From positions 39,832 through 55,727 of the forward strand of contig DZCQ01000013.1 of assembly GCA_022730285.1 (NCBI GenBank): 15,896 nucleotides of DNA, read 5' to 3'. Positions 1 to 8,436 of this stretch are shown here, one piece after another (the stretch's first letter is position 1; each line of letters starts with the position of its first letter). The DNA comes from Flavobacterium psychrophilum (GTDB lineage: Bacteria; Bacteroidota; Bacteroidia; Flavobacteriales; Flavobacteriaceae). Position numbers and translations under genes: made by a program. Below the pieces are notes generated by a model that worked only from the letters and a program-made list of their open reading frames with translations, was not told where the DNA came from and made no database searches.

Positions 1-1393
1 TAAAATCATCCGCTTTATCCGAATCGAAACGCGTAATACGAATCATCGGAATTTGGGTTAATTTTTGCAAATCGTCGTCTTCTATTTCTCTAACAAATGA
101 TTTTTTAAACGGTTCAAATCGTTTGTACATGTATTCGTAAAGCGATTCTCTATCAGAATACAATTTGAAATCAATGTACATTTCTTCACGAATAAAAATC
201 TTTTCTAAAGTTGAGAAATGCCATTTATTTTTTAATTCTTCTAATTGAATTTCGAGTTCTTGTTTCAACAAATCAACTGTTCTATCTGTCGAAATTTTCA
301 ACATCGCAGAAACTCCAATAAACAACGGTTTGTTATCTTCAATTACACAACCTAAAGGAGCAATAGAAGTTTCGCAAGCTGTGAAAGCATACAAAGCATC
401 AATTGTTTTATCTGGAGAAACACCTGGAAATAAATGAATTAGAATTTCAACATCGGCTGCTGTATTATCTTCAATTTTCTTGATTTTGATTTTTCCTTTC
501 TCGTTGGCTTTCAAAATACTATCAATTAAAGTCGATGTATTGGTTGAAAACGGAATTTGAGTAATTACCAACGTTTGTTTATCCAATTGCGAGATTTTGG
601 CACGAACACGAACACGTCCACCACGCAAACCATCGTTATAATTAGAAATATCGGCAATTCCAGCTGTTTGAAAATCAGGGTAAATTGTAAATGGTTTTCC
701 TTTTAAAATTTTAATCGAAGCATCAATCAATTCATTGAAATTGTGAGGCAACACTTTGGTAGAAAGTCCAACCGCAATTCCTTCGGCACCTTGAGCCAAA
801 AGCAACGGAAACTTTACAGGAAGATTGTTCGGTTCGGCACGACGACCATCATAAGACATTCCCCAATCGGTGATTTTTGGTGAATACAAAACTTCCAAAG
901 CAAATTTTGACAAACGTGCTTCAATATATCTCGAAGCCGCAGCACTATCACCTGTTAGAATATTTCCCCAGTTTCCTTGGCAATCTATCAGCAATTCTTT
1001 TTGACCTATTTGCACCATGGCATCGCCAATACTCGCATCACCGTGAGGATGATACTGCATTGTGTGTCCAACGACATTGGCAACTTTATTGTAACGACCA
1101 TCATCTAACTCTTTCAATGAGTGCATAATACGACGTTGTACTGGTTTGAAGCCATCTTCAATCGCAGGAACAGCACGCTCAAGAATCACATAGGAAGCGT
1201 AGTCCAAAAACCAATCTTTATACATTCCTGTAACTTTGGTAATGGTATCTTCTGGATTCTCGTCGTTTTCGTAAAAGTGATTGCCACCTGTAGAAACGAT
1301 GTCTTCAAAGCCTTCGTCAAAACCTTTGTCGTTGGTTGATTCTAACTCGTCGTTAGTTTCTTCGTTAATGTTATCTTCTTCTTCGTCTTTCAT
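1..1393 (-). CDS. parC: DNA topoisomerase IV subunit A (ParC), 3' end cut by window edge
   Basis: Breakage-reunion subunit of topoisomerase IV, which with ParE decatenates and relaxes DNA in the cytoplasm. The reading frame is open from the ATG at 1391-1393 to the window's left edge, giving 464 complete codons; the C-terminal part is missing. Visible motifs are the quinolone-region segment YHPHGDASIGDAMV (about residues 114-127) and RYIEARLS with the DNA-linking tyrosine at 156. A segment GLRGGRVRVRAKI and a late stretch LTQIPMIRITRFDSDKADD also fit bacterial ParC. The first roughly 50 residues are an acidic extension (MKDEEEDN...) ahead of the conserved core that begins near YKDWFLDYASYVI. 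The gene lies 117 bp behind parE on the same strand, so the two subunits are probably made from one transcript. GyrA is the alternative; the partner next door and the DASIGD motif favour ParC. Confidence 0.93.
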   Translation of the reverse strand, partial: MKDEEEDNINEETNDELESTNDKGFDEGFEDIVSTGGNHFYENDENPEDTITKVTGMYKDWFLDYASYVILERAVPAIEDGFKPVQRRIMHSLKELDDGRYNKVANVVGHTMQYHPHGDASIGDAMVQIGQKELLIDCQGNWGNILTGDSAAASRYIEARLSKFALEVLYSPKITDWGMSYDGRRAEPNNLPVKFPLLLAQGAEGIAVGLSTKVLPHNFNELIDASIKILKGKPFTIYPDFQTAGIADISNYNDGLRGGRVRVRAKISQLDKQTLVITQIPFSTNTSTLIDSILKANEKGKIKIKKIEDNTAADVEILIHLFPGVSPDKTIDALYAFTACETSIAPLGCVIEDNKPLFIGVSAMLKISTDRTVDLLKQELEIQLEELKNKWHFSTLEKIFIREEMYIDFKLYSDRESLYEYMYKRFEPFKKSFVREIEDDDLQKLTQIPMIRITRFDSDKADDF

Positions 1394-1395
1394 AT

Positions 1396-1432
1396 GAAGG
1401 TTTAAAAGTTTAAGGTTTAGAAGTTTAAAAGT
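1396..1432. repeat. Imperfect AAGTTTAA-type direct repeats in the parE-parC gap
   Basis: The stretch just upstream of the parC start consists of four imperfect units related to AAGGTTTAA or AAGTTTAA, one after another. On the coding strand they read as TTAAACCTT/TTAAACTT units that make up the parC leader. Such low-complexity tandem leaders recur in this window (compare the AATCTTTT repeats at 15815-15838). No function can be read from them. Confidence 0.5.
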
Positions 1433-1480
1433 TGTTATCTACTAAACTTTAAATTTTACGTTTAATTTAATTTTCAAAAT

Positions 1481-1505
1481 ACTGAATACTGATTTCTGAA
1501 CACTG
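1481..1505. repeat. Short 7-bp imperfect tandem repeat (ACTGAAT-type)
   Basis: Three consecutive 7-bp units, ACTGAAT, ACTGATT and TCTGAAC, followed by a partial ACTG, lie directly after the parE stop codon. The units differ from each other at one to three positions. This may be a degenerate microsatellite. It lies inside the likely parE-parC transcript. Confidence 0.45.
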
Positions 1506-1510
1506 CCAAC

Positions 1511-3370
1511 TTACTTCTCCACCAATTCTTTATCCAACTCCACTTTCAAATTATTGATAATAAAAATCTGTCTATCTGGTGTGTTTTTTCCCATGTAAAA
1601 TTCCAACAAAGTTTCTATTGATGTAGTTTTATCCAACATTACAGGATCTAATCGAATGCTTTCTCCAATAAAATTCTTGAACTCATCAGGTGAAATCTCA
1701 CCCAAACCTTTGAATCGTGTAATTTCTGGTTTTGGTTTTAGTTTTTCAATAGCATCTTTTCGCTCTTCGTCAGAATAGCAATAGATGGTTTCTTTTTTAT
1801 TTCGGACACGGAATAAAGGCGTTTGCAAAATATACAAATGTCCTTCTTTAATCATTTCTGGGAAAAACTGAAGGAAAAAAGTGATTAACAACAAACGAAT
1901 GTGCATTCCATCAACATCAGCATCGGTAGCAATCACAATGTTGTTGTAACGCAAATCTGCAATGCTTTCTTCAATATCTAAAGCCGCTTGAAGCAAATTA
2001 AATTCTTCATTCTCGTACACAATTTTCTTTGACATTCCGTAGGAATTCAACGGTTTTCCACGTAAACTAAAAACTGCTTGTGTATTCACATCACGACTTT
2101 TAGTAATGGAACCCGAAGCCGAATCACCCTCGGTAATAAAAAGTGTACTTTCTAAGCTTCGAGGATTTTTCGCATCCGTTAAATGCACACGACAATCACG
2201 TAGTTTTTTGTTATGCAAACTTGCTTTTTTAGCTCGATCTTTGGCTAATTTCCGAATGCCTGAAAGTTCTTTTCGTTCCCGTTCTGCTTGTAAAATTTTA
2301 CGCAACAAAGCATCGGCAGTTTCAGGATTTTTATGTAAAAAATTATCTAACTTTGTTTTGATAAAATCGTTTACAAAAGTTCTGACAGATGGGGAGTTAG
2401 GTCCCATATCCGTAGAACCTAATTTTGTTTTAGTTTGACTTTCAAAAACGGGTTCTTCTACTCTAACAACAATTGCCGAAACAATTGATTTACGAATGTC
2501 TGATGCTTCAAAAGGTTTGTTATAAAACTCTTTTATGGCTCGTACAATTGCCTCTCGAAAAGCCGCTAAGTGTGTACCTCCTTGTGTGGTGTTTTGCCCA
2601 TTTACAAACGAATAATATTCTTCAGAATATTGTGTTTTGCTGTGTGTGATGGCAACTTCAATATCCTCTCCTAATAAATGTATAATAGGATATTGCATAT
2701 CTTCTTCTGTAATAGTTTCCTCTAATAAATCTTTTAATCCATTGTCAGAATAAAATTTTTCCCCGTTGTAAATTATAGTTAATCCTGTGTTTAGATAACA
2801 ATAATTTTTGAGCATTTTTACAATATACTCATTACGATACTTATAATTTTTAAAAATAAGCTCGTCAGCGATAAAAGAAACTTTTGTACCTTTTCGCTTG
2901 GTGGTTTCTTGAACTTCCTCTTCTAAGGTTAAATTTCCTGCAGAAAATTCCGCTACTTTTTGTTGGTTATCACGTACCGATTCTACACGGAAAAAATCAG
3001 AAAGTGCATTGACAGCTTTTGTACCAACACCATTTAAACCAACCGATTTTTTGAAGGCTTTGGAATCGTATTTACCGCCCGTATTCATTTTGGAAACAAC
3101 ATCTACAACTTTTCCGAGAGGAATTCCACGCCCATAATCCCGTACCGTAACTAGTTTGTCTTTAATGGTAACTTCGATAGTTTTTCCTGCCCCCATTACA
3201 AATTCATCGATACAATTATCTAAAACCTCTTTAAGGAGTATATAAATTCCGTCATCTGGCGAAGATCCATCTCCTAGTTTTCCAATATACATACCAGGAC
3301 GGATACGAATGTGTTCTTTCCAGTCTAAGGAACGGATATTATCTTCGCTATATTGTTCTGATTCAGTCAT
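1511..3370 (-). CDS. parE: DNA topoisomerase IV subunit B (ParE)
   Basis: ATPase subunit of topoisomerase IV. The 619-residue length fits ParE. The GHKL ATP-binding domain occupies roughly residues 10-200: RPGMYIG (24-30), LLKEVLDN with the likely catalytic Glu48 and Mg-binding Asn52, VRDYGRGIP (76-84, Asp78), GLNGVGTKA (111-119). The transducer domain follows, with QTK and Lys314 at 312-314. The Toprim domain shows EGDSASG (414-420) and DADVDG (483-488), the acidic residues that bind magnesium for DNA cleavage. The start at 3370 places the conserved [20 protein letters not shown] at the expected distance from the N terminus. The leader is A-rich with no Shine-Dalgarno sequence. parC follows 117 bp downstream. 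GyrB is the alternative; the neighbouring parC and the [13 protein letters not shown] region favour ParE. Confidence 0.95.
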   Translation of the reverse strand: MTESEQYSEDNIRSLDWKEHIRIRPGMYIGKLGDGSSPDDGIYILLKEVLDNCIDEFVMGAGKTIEVTIKDKLVTVRDYGRGIPLGKVVDVVSKMNTGGKYDSKAFKKSVGLNGVGTKAVNALSDFFRVESVRDNQQKVAEFSAGNLTLEEEVQETTKRKGTKVSFIADELIFKNYKYRNEYIVKMLKNYCYLNTGLTIIYNGEKFYSDNGLKDLLEETITEEDMQYPIIHLLGEDIEVAITHSKTQYSEEYYSFVNGQNTTQGGTHLAAFREAIVRAIKEFYNKPFEASDIRKSIVSAIVVRVEEPVFESQTKTKLGSTDMGPNSPSVRTFVNDFIKTKLDNFLHKNPETADALLRKILQAERERKELSGIRKLAKDRAKKASLHNKKLRDCRVHLTDAKNPRSLESTLFITEGDSASGSITKSRDVNTQAVFSLRGKPLNSYGMSKKIVYENEEFNLLQAALDIEESIADLRYNNIVIATDADVDGMHIRLLLITFFLQFFPEMIKEGHLYILQTPLFRVRNKKETIYCYSDEERKDAIEKLKPKPEITRFKGLGEISPDEFKNFIGESIRLDPVMLDKTTSIETLLEFYMGKNTPDRQIFIINNLKVELDKELVEK

Positions 3371-3491
3371 TTTAATATTTGTGGAATTTTTGACAAGATA
3401 AGAATTTTTAACAAGTTTAAAAAATGCATTGTAAAGATTTTATAAAGATTTTTCTTAACAATTATGATATAAATATAGGTAACATAGATAT

Positions 3492-3531
3492 TATAAAAAA
3501 AGCTCTTTCAAGAAAAAGAGCTTTTTTTATA
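3492..3531 (-). terminator. Intrinsic terminator of the PLP-enzyme gene
   Basis: Arms 3492-3508 and 3515-3531 form a perfect 17-bp stem around a 6-base loop. The core is AGCTCTTT/AAAGAGCT and the outer part is an A7/T7 tract, so a U-run follows the core in either direction. It starts 17 bp after the stop codon at 3549 on the minus strand. It therefore ends the transcript of the upstream PLP-enzyme gene and separates it from parE. Confidence 0.85.
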
Positions 3532-3548
3532 TAATTACTAAGAAATTA

Positions 3549-4589
3549 TTATTTTATATATTCAATTTTTTGTGCACTTTCTGAATTTACACTATCAAAA
3601 AAACCTTGAGAACGCATCCATTCATCGCTAAAAACTTTACTCATGTATCGTGAACCGTGATCTGGGAAAATCACAACAACTTGACTATCGTAGTTAAATT
3701 CTCCTTCTTCAGAATATTGTTTTACTGCTTGCAAAGCTGCACCTGAGGTATATCCTACAAACAAACCTTCTTTTTTAGCAATTTCTCTTGCTGTATGTGC
3801 ACTATCTTCGTCTGAAACTTTAATGAATTTATCAATCAATTCAAAATCAGTTGCAGTAGGAATTAAATTTTTTCCTAAACCTTCAATTCGATATGGATAA
3901 ATTTCGTTGTTGTCAAATTCTTTTGTTTCGTGGTATTTTTTAAGTACTGAACCAAATGCATCTACTCCAAGTATTCTAATTGCTGGATTTTTTTCTTTCA
4001 GATATTTAGCTATTCCAGAGATTGTACCTCCAGTTCCACTACAGGCAACTAGGTGTGTTATTTTTCCATTGGTTTGTCGCCAAATTTCTGGGCCTGTAGA
4101 ATGATAATGTGCATCAATATTTAATTGATTAAAATATTGATTAATATACACTGAGCCTTTGGTTTCTTCATGCAAACGTTTTGCAACACTGTAATAAGAC
4201 CTTTCATCGTTTGCAGCTACATGAGCTGGGCAAACATAAACTTTTGCTCCCATACTACGAAGCATGTCAATTTTATCTGGCGACGATTTTGAACTTACTG
4301 CAAGAATACATTCATAACCTTTAATAATACTAACCATTGCAAGGCTAAACCCTGTATTTCCAGAAGTAGTTTCAATTATAGTGTCACCTGGTTTCAGGAC
4401 ACCTTGTTTTTCAGCTTCTTCTATAATATATAAAGCTATTCTGTCTTTTGTAGAATGTCCAGGATTAAAGGCTTCTACTTTTGCATAAAAATTTCCATTT
4501 AAGCCTTCTGTTACTTTATTGATTCTAATAAGTGGCGTTTCCCCTATTAGTTCAAGTACATTATCGTAAACTTGTATATTTTTTTTCAT
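3549..4589 (-). CDS. Cystathionine beta-synthase/cysteine synthase family PLP enzyme
   Basis: Fold-type II PLP enzyme of 346 residues acting on serine or O-acetylserine in cysteine/transsulfuration metabolism; the exact substrate is not settled by sequence. The PLP lysine is Lys48 in [10 protein letters not shown], the cofactor loop TSGNTG is at 75-80, and the phosphate-binding loop SGTGGT is at 184-189. The region GVDAFGSVL, then [13 protein letters not shown], and the end [21 protein letters not shown] resemble the catalytic core of cystathionine beta-synthase more than CysK. No regulatory CBS-domain pair follows the core, so allosteric control by that module is absent. The usual NPGG motif reads NPGH here. 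The gene follows the oligopeptidase gene by 82 bp and has its own candidate promoter in that gap and a strong terminator behind. It could equally be annotated as a CysM-like cysteine synthase. Confidence 0.85.
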   Translation of the reverse strand: MKKNIQVYDNVLELIGETPLIRINKVTEGLNGNFYAKVEAFNPGHSTKDRIALYIIEEAEKQGVLKPGDTIIETTSGNTGFSLAMVSIIKGYECILAVSSKSSPDKIDMLRSMGAKVYVCPAHVAANDERSYYSVAKRLHEETKGSVYINQYFNQLNIDAHYHSTGPEIWRQTNGKITHLVACSGTGGTISGIAKYLKEKNPAIRILGVDAFGSVLKKYHETKEFDNNEIYPYRIEGLGKNLIPTATDFELIDKFIKVSDEDSAHTAREIAKKEGLFVGYTSGAALQAVKQYSEEGEFNYDSQVVVIFPDHGSRYMSKVFSDEWMRSQGFFDSVNSESAQKIEYIK

Positions 4590-4648
4590 ATATAATAGTT
4601 AATTTGGCATTACTTTTTTTGCAAAAAACAAGCAATTCCAAAACAGAG

Positions 4649-4656
4649 CAAAAATA
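4649..4656 (-). promoter_or_regulatory. Candidate -7 element for the PLP-enzyme gene
   Basis: On the minus strand the sequence TATTTTTG matches the Bacteroidota -7 consensus TAnnTTTG, about 60 bp before the start codon at 4589. No convincing TTG -33 element is seen at the usual distance, so this is a candidate only. If real, it would uncouple the gene from the upstream peptidase gene. Confidence 0.35.
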
Positions 4657-4671
4657 CAAATAAAATTATTA

Positions 4672-6810
4672 TTATTTGTTAATTTTTTCTAAATTTAACA
4701 AAAAACTAAATTCTTTAGCTACTTCTTTAAGCGATTCAAATCTTCCAGAAGCCCCTCCATGCCCTGCATCCATGTTGGTATCAAGGTATAAAACATTAGT
4801 ATCTGTTTTAAAATCACGAAGCTTAGCAACCCATTTTGCTGGCTCCCAATATTGCACCTGAGAGTCATGTAAACCTGTAGTTACTAACATATTGGGGTAT
4901 GCTTGCTTAATAACATTATCGTATGGGGAATAGGAAAGCATATAGTCGTAATACTCCTTTTTGTTTGGATTACCCCATTCATCATATTCGCCAGTTGTTA
5001 ATGGAATTGAATTGTCTAGCATTGTTGTAATGACATCTACAAATGGAACTTGTGCTATAATTCCGTGATATAGTTCCGGAGAAATATTTATTATTGCTCC
5101 CATTAATAGCCCTCCTGCAGACCCTCCTTCTGCATAAAGATGTTGTGGCGAGGTATATTTTTCGGAAATTAAAAATTTAGAGCAATCTATAAAATCTGTA
5201 AATGTATTCTTTTTGTGCAATAATTTTCCGTTTTCATACCAGCTACGCCCCAAGTCCTCTCCTCCACGAATGTGTGCTATTGCAAAAATGAATCCTCGAT
5301 CTAATAAGCTAAGTCTTGTGGTAGAAAAAGTTGGATTCATAGAATACCCGTAAGATCCATAAGCATATTGCAATAATGGATTATTCCCGTTTAGCTCTAT
5401 GCCTTTTTTATAAATTATAGAAATTGGAATTTTAGTACCGTCTTTTGCACTTGCCCAAATTCTTTTTTCGATATAATTATTTTTATCAAATTTTCCTCCT
5501 AGAACTTGTTGTTCTTTTTTGACTTCTTTGACTTTAGTATCCATGTTAAAGTCTATAACGGAAGAAGGTGTGGTTAAAGATTGGTAACTATACCTTAATA
5601 TATTAGTATTAAAATCGACATTGTTCCCAGTTCCAGCCGTATAGGTTTCGCTATCAAAAGGCAAATAGTATTCTGGATTGGAATTCCAAGGAATTACTCT
5701 TATTTTATTTAAGCCATTTTCTCTTTCTTCTACTACTAGAAAATCTTTAAAAATTTCTATATCCTCTAACAATACATTTTCTCTATGCTTAATAACTTCC
5801 GTCCAATTTGCCTTACTCGTTTTATTCTCTAGAGTTTTCATGAGTTTAAAATTGTTCGCTTTGTCTTTATTTGTTAAAATATAAAAACTATCTCCGTAAT
5901 GATTAATGTGGTATTCAAGTCCTCTCACCCGTTTTTGAAACATTCTAAATTCACCATTTGGATTATCGGCTTCTAAAATTTGATATTCGGTGGTTAATGT
6001 ACTTCCAGATTCTATTGCTAAATATTTTTTAGATTTAGATTTATTGATATCAACATTAAAGGTTTCGTCTTTTTCAAAATAAATCAGCACATCTTCTTGT
6101 TGTTTAGTTCCTAAAACATGTTTAAAAATTTTATCGGAACGAAGAGTTATTGGGTCTTGTGTGGAATAAAAAACAGTCTTATTGTCGTTTGCCCAAACAG
6201 CCGAGCCAGAAGTATTTTCCATTTTATCAGAAAGGATTATTCCGGTTTCGAGATTTTTGAATTGTATGGTATAAATTCTTCTTCCAACTGTATCTGTGCT
6301 AAAAATTGCTAATTTATTGTTTGGAGAAACGCTAAGACCTCCTAATTGAAAGTAAGAATGCCCTTGAGCTAGCTCATTACAATTAAACAATATTTCTTCC
6401 TCAGAAGTTAAACTTTCTTTTTTTCGAGAGTAAATTGGGTAATCTTGCCCTTTTTCAAATCGAGTAATGTAATAGTAACCATTATATAAATAAGGTACAG
6501 ATACGTCGTCTTCTTTTATTCTGCCTTTCATTTCCTCAAATAGTTCTATTTGAAAATTCCTAGTTTCTGCAGTCATTTCCTTATAATAGTCATTCTCTTT
6601 ATTCAAATAATCTATTACTTCGGGATTTTCTTTATTATTTAACCAATAATAATTATCTATACGTTTGTCTTTATGCTTTATTAACGTTTTTGGAATTATT
6701 TTAGCAACTGGTGGAACTATTTTTTTAGACATGTTTTGAGCATTTATATTTTGAAAATTGTATGCAAAAATAATGCAAAGCAAACTTATTTGAAGAGTTT
6801 TTTTAATCAT
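4672..6810 (-). CDS. ptrB: Oligopeptidase B-like serine peptidase (family S9A), probably exported
   Basis: Prolyl oligopeptidase-family serine peptidase of 712 residues, expected to cut short peptides after basic residues. An N-terminal beta-propeller (about residues 70-430) is followed by an alpha/beta-hydrolase domain. The nucleophile is Ser564 in GGSAGG (562-567), with Asp649 in GLHDSQV and His684 in AGHGG. All three are exactly 32 residues later than in E. coli oligopeptidase B (532, 617, 652). Glu608 and Asp610 in TTGEYDEWGNP correspond to the acidic pair that selects arginine or lysine at P1. The extra length is an N-terminal signal peptide: MIKK, a hydrophobic stretch, and a likely cut after NINA (residue 24). 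An internal Met27 would give the classical cytosolic form. It is divergent from ybaB across a 52-bp palindromic spacer. Confidence 0.9.
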   Translation of the reverse strand: MIKKTLQISLLCIIFAYNFQNINAQNMSKKIVPPVAKIIPKTLIKHKDKRIDNYYWLNNKENPEVIDYLNKENDYYKEMTAETRNFQIELFEEMKGRIKEDDVSVPYLYNGYYYITRFEKGQDYPIYSRKKESLTSEEEILFNCNELAQGHSYFQLGGLSVSPNNKLAIFSTDTVGRRIYTIQFKNLETGIILSDKMENTSGSAVWANDNKTVFYSTQDPITLRSDKIFKHVLGTKQQEDVLIYFEKDETFNVDINKSKSKKYLAIESGSTLTTEYQILEADNPNGEFRMFQKRVRGLEYHINHYGDSFYILTNKDKANNFKLMKTLENKTSKANWTEVIKHRENVLLEDIEIFKDFLVVEERENGLNKIRVIPWNSNPEYYLPFDSETYTAGTGNNVDFNTNILRYSYQSLTTPSSVIDFNMDTKVKEVKKEQQVLGGKFDKNNYIEKRIWASAKDGTKIPISIIYKKGIELNGNNPLLQYAYGSYGYSMNPTFSTTRLSLLDRGFIFAIAHIRGGEDLGRSWYENGKLLHKKNTFTDFIDCSKFLISEKYTSPQHLYAEGGSAGGLLMGAIINISPELYHGIIAQVPFVDVITTMLDNSIPLTTGEYDEWGNPNKKEYYDYMLSYSPYDNVIKQAYPNMLVTTGLHDSQVQYWEPAKWVAKLRDFKTDTNVLYLDTNMDAGHGGASGRFESLKEVAKEFSFLLNLEKINK

Positions 6811-6814
6811 AAAT

Positions 6815-6854
6815 ATTTATTTGTTGCAAATTAGTAAATTTGCATCAAATAAAT
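6815..6854. promoter_or_regulatory. 40-bp near-perfect palindrome in a divergent promoter
   Basis: Arms 6815-6832 and 6837-6854 pair at 17 of 18 positions around the 4-base centre AGTA. The inner part is GCAAATT/AATTTGC, the outer part ATTTATTTG/CAAATAAAT. It fills most of the 52 bp between the peptidase start (6810) and the ybaB start (6863). A dyad of this length at this place suggests an operator for a dimeric regulator acting on both genes, or a hairpin in the 5' leader. Confidence 0.6.
6835..6842 (+). promoter_or_regulatory. Candidate -7 element for ybaB
   Basis: TAAATTTG is an exact match to the TAnnTTTG consensus and lies inside the right half of the palindrome, 20 bp before the ATG at 6863. 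The nearest TTTG (6820-6823) is only 11 bp upstream, closer than usual for a -33 element. The mirror-image copy on the minus strand reads CTAATTTG, a weaker match. Confidence 0.4.
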
Positions 6855-6862
6855 TAAAAAAA

Positions 6863-7183
6863 ATGGATTTAATGGGAATGATGGGTAAACTTAAAGACAC
6901 CCAAAACAGAATAGAAGAAACTAAAAAAAAACTGGATAGTATTTTAATTAATCAAGAAAGTTCGGACGGATTATTAAAAGTGATTTTAACTGCAAATTCT
7001 ATGGTAAAAAACATTACAATAGCAGATGATTTGTTGCAAGACAAAGAACAACTAGAAGATTATCTTGTACTTGTACTAAATAATGCTATTATTCGGGCAA
7101 AAAAAACAAACCAAGAAGAGTTAGACGCTGTGGCAAAAGTAGATATGCCCATGATTCCTGGCATGGAAGACTTGTTTAAATAA
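6863..7183 (+). CDS. ybaB: YbaB/EbfC family nucleoid-associated protein
   Basis: Small DNA-binding protein of 106 residues; the family forms dimers that bind and bridge DNA in the nucleoid. The start chosen is ATG at 6863, giving MDLMGMMGKLKDTQ, which fits the family N terminus (an amphipathic helix beginning near MGKLK/MKQAQ). The frame is open further upstream to about 6821 but has no ATG there and overlaps the promoter palindrome. The middle shows the family pattern DGLLKVILTANSMVKNITIADDLL, and the end MPMIPGMEDLFK matches the proline-rich YbaB tail. In many bacteria ybaB sits beside dnaX and recR; here it stands alone, divergent from a peptidase gene and convergent with the threonine aldolase gene, whose stop lies 33 bp away. 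Confidence 0.88.
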   Translation: MDLMGMMGKLKDTQNRIEETKKKLDSILINQESSDGLLKVILTANSMVKNITIADDLLQDKEQLEDYLVLVLNNAIIRAKKTNQEELDAVAKVDMPMIPGMEDLFK

Positions 7184-7216
7184 ATTGACAATTTAGTTTA
7201 AGGTGGGTTTTAAAAA

Positions 7217-8242
7217 TTAAAAAAATACTTTTTGTAATGCTTCTATAACATATGTATGCATTACTTCTTTGTAATCCAAGTGGGTAACAAAGCGCAATTT
7301 TCCTTGTCCCATACTTATTAATGAAATTCCTTTTTGTTTTAACTTATCCAAAAGGGAATTTTCATTAAGGTGTGGAAGTATTTCAAAAATAACAATGTTT
7401 GTTTCTACAGGCACAACTCTAGCAACCCACGGCATTTTTGACAAAACAAAACCTAATTCTCTAGCTCTCCGATGGTCTTCAGATAATCTTGCAATATGAT
7501 AATCCATGGCATAAATTCCTGCTGCAGCTAGATAGCCTGCTTGTCTCATTCCTCCTCCAAAAATTTTTCGTATTCGTAATGCTTTTTTAATTGTAGCTAC
7601 ATCAGATACTAAAACAGAACCTACAGGAGCTCCTAAACCTTTACTTAAACATACCGAAATAGTATCAAATAATCCTCCATAAATTTTTGGGTTTTGATTT
7701 TTAGCAACTAAAGCATTCCAAATTCTTGCCCCATCTAAATGAAATTTTAAATCATTATTTTTGCAAACCTCTTTAATTTTTTGCAACTCCTCTATATCAT
7801 AGCAAGCACCACCACCTTTATTTGTAGTGTTTTCTATGCTAACTAATTTGGATAATGGGTAGTGAATATTTTCTGGATCGTTAATCGCATTTTTAACCTG
7901 TTGTGCGGTAATCATCCCTCGATGTCCATCTATTAAATGGAAAGAAACATTACTATTGAAAGCTGCACCGCCTCCTTCATACAAATATACATGAGACCAT
8001 TTATCAGCAATAATTTGATCTCCTGGCTGTGTGTGTAACTTAATAGCTGTTTGGTTTGCCATGGTTCCACTTGGAAAGAACAACGCTGCTTCCATTCCAA
8101 AAAATGCTGCAACTTTACTTTCTAAAGCGGTAACCGTTGGGTCTGCCTTAAAAACATCATCACCAACTTCAGCATTAAACATAGCTTGCAACATGGTGTT
8201 AGTTGGCTTAGTTACCGTATCGCTAATCAAATTTATTTCCAT
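7217..8242 (-). CDS. ltaE: Low-specificity L-threonine aldolase
   Basis: PLP-dependent aldolase (fold type I, beta-eliminating lyase family) that splits threonine and allo-threonine into glycine and acetaldehyde. The 341-residue length is normal. Landmarks are the N-terminal LISDTVTKPT (5-14), the cofactor-contacting PSGTMANQ (57-64), HLDGAR with the PLP-binding Asp170 (168-173), and the Schiff-base Lys201 in SKGLGAPVGS. The GGGMRQAGYLAAAG stretch also matches the family. The start at 8242 gives the conserved beginning close to residue 5. The leader is A-rich without a Shine-Dalgarno sequence. It is transcribed away from prfB across a 194-bp AT-rich gap and toward ybaB. No signal peptide is seen, so the enzyme is cytoplasmic. 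Confidence 0.93.
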   Translation of the reverse strand: MEINLISDTVTKPTNTMLQAMFNAEVGDDVFKADPTVTALESKVAAFFGMEAALFFPSGTMANQTAIKLHTQPGDQIIADKWSHVYLYEGGGAAFNSNVSFHLIDGHRGMITAQQVKNAINDPENIHYPLSKLVSIENTTNKGGGACYDIEELQKIKEVCKNNDLKFHLDGARIWNALVAKNQNPKIYGGLFDTISVCLSKGLGAPVGSVLVSDVATIKKALRIRKIFGGGMRQAGYLAAAGIYAMDYHIARLSEDHRRARELGFVLSKMPWVARVVPVETNIVIFEILPHLNENSLLDKLKQKGISLISMGQGKLRFVTHLDYKEVMHTYVIEALQKVFF

Positions 8243-8328
8243 TTTATAATTAATTATGTATATTTGTCAAATAATCCGTTAATAAAGAGCCTTTTTCTTG
8301 TTACATCACAGTATTGTTTTTTAAAGTT

Positions 8329-8368
8329 TTTTTTTAAATTTATCTAGTTATTTTTAAATTTAAAAAAA
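8329..8368. repeat. AT-only inverted repeat between ltaE and prfB
   Basis: Arms 8329-8342 and 8355-8368 are perfect 14-bp inverted copies (T7-AAATTTA and its complement) around a 12-base loop. It lies in the 194-bp gap between the divergent ltaE and prfB genes, which otherwise shows no clear promoter match on either strand. Composition is purely A/T, so chance or a weak structure is quite possible. Confidence 0.4.
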
Positions 8369-8436
8369 GTATTTTATTCAAAAAAGTTTATTTATTATCA
8401 TGGTTAGCAAAAGTACTATAAAATATTAAAACATTT

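Noticed and set aside
877..1339. Plus-strand frames opposite parC
   Set aside because: They lie opposite the conserved ParC core, have no family-like sequence, and the ParC frame contains the catalytic motifs.
3371..3491. A parE promoter in the gap before parE
   Set aside because: Only relaxed matches to the -7 consensus (such as TATCTTG) are present, without a properly spaced -33 element, so no call is made.
6821..6862. Upstream extension of ybaB (14 extra codons from a TTG)
   Set aside because: The extension overlaps the promoter palindrome, begins at a non-ATG codon, and does not fit the family N terminus; the ATG at 6863 does.
8243..8436. A small gene or RNA in the ltaE-prfB gap
   Set aside because: Only AT-rich sequence and an A/T-only inverted repeat are visible; there is no convincing frame, promoter or structured RNA.
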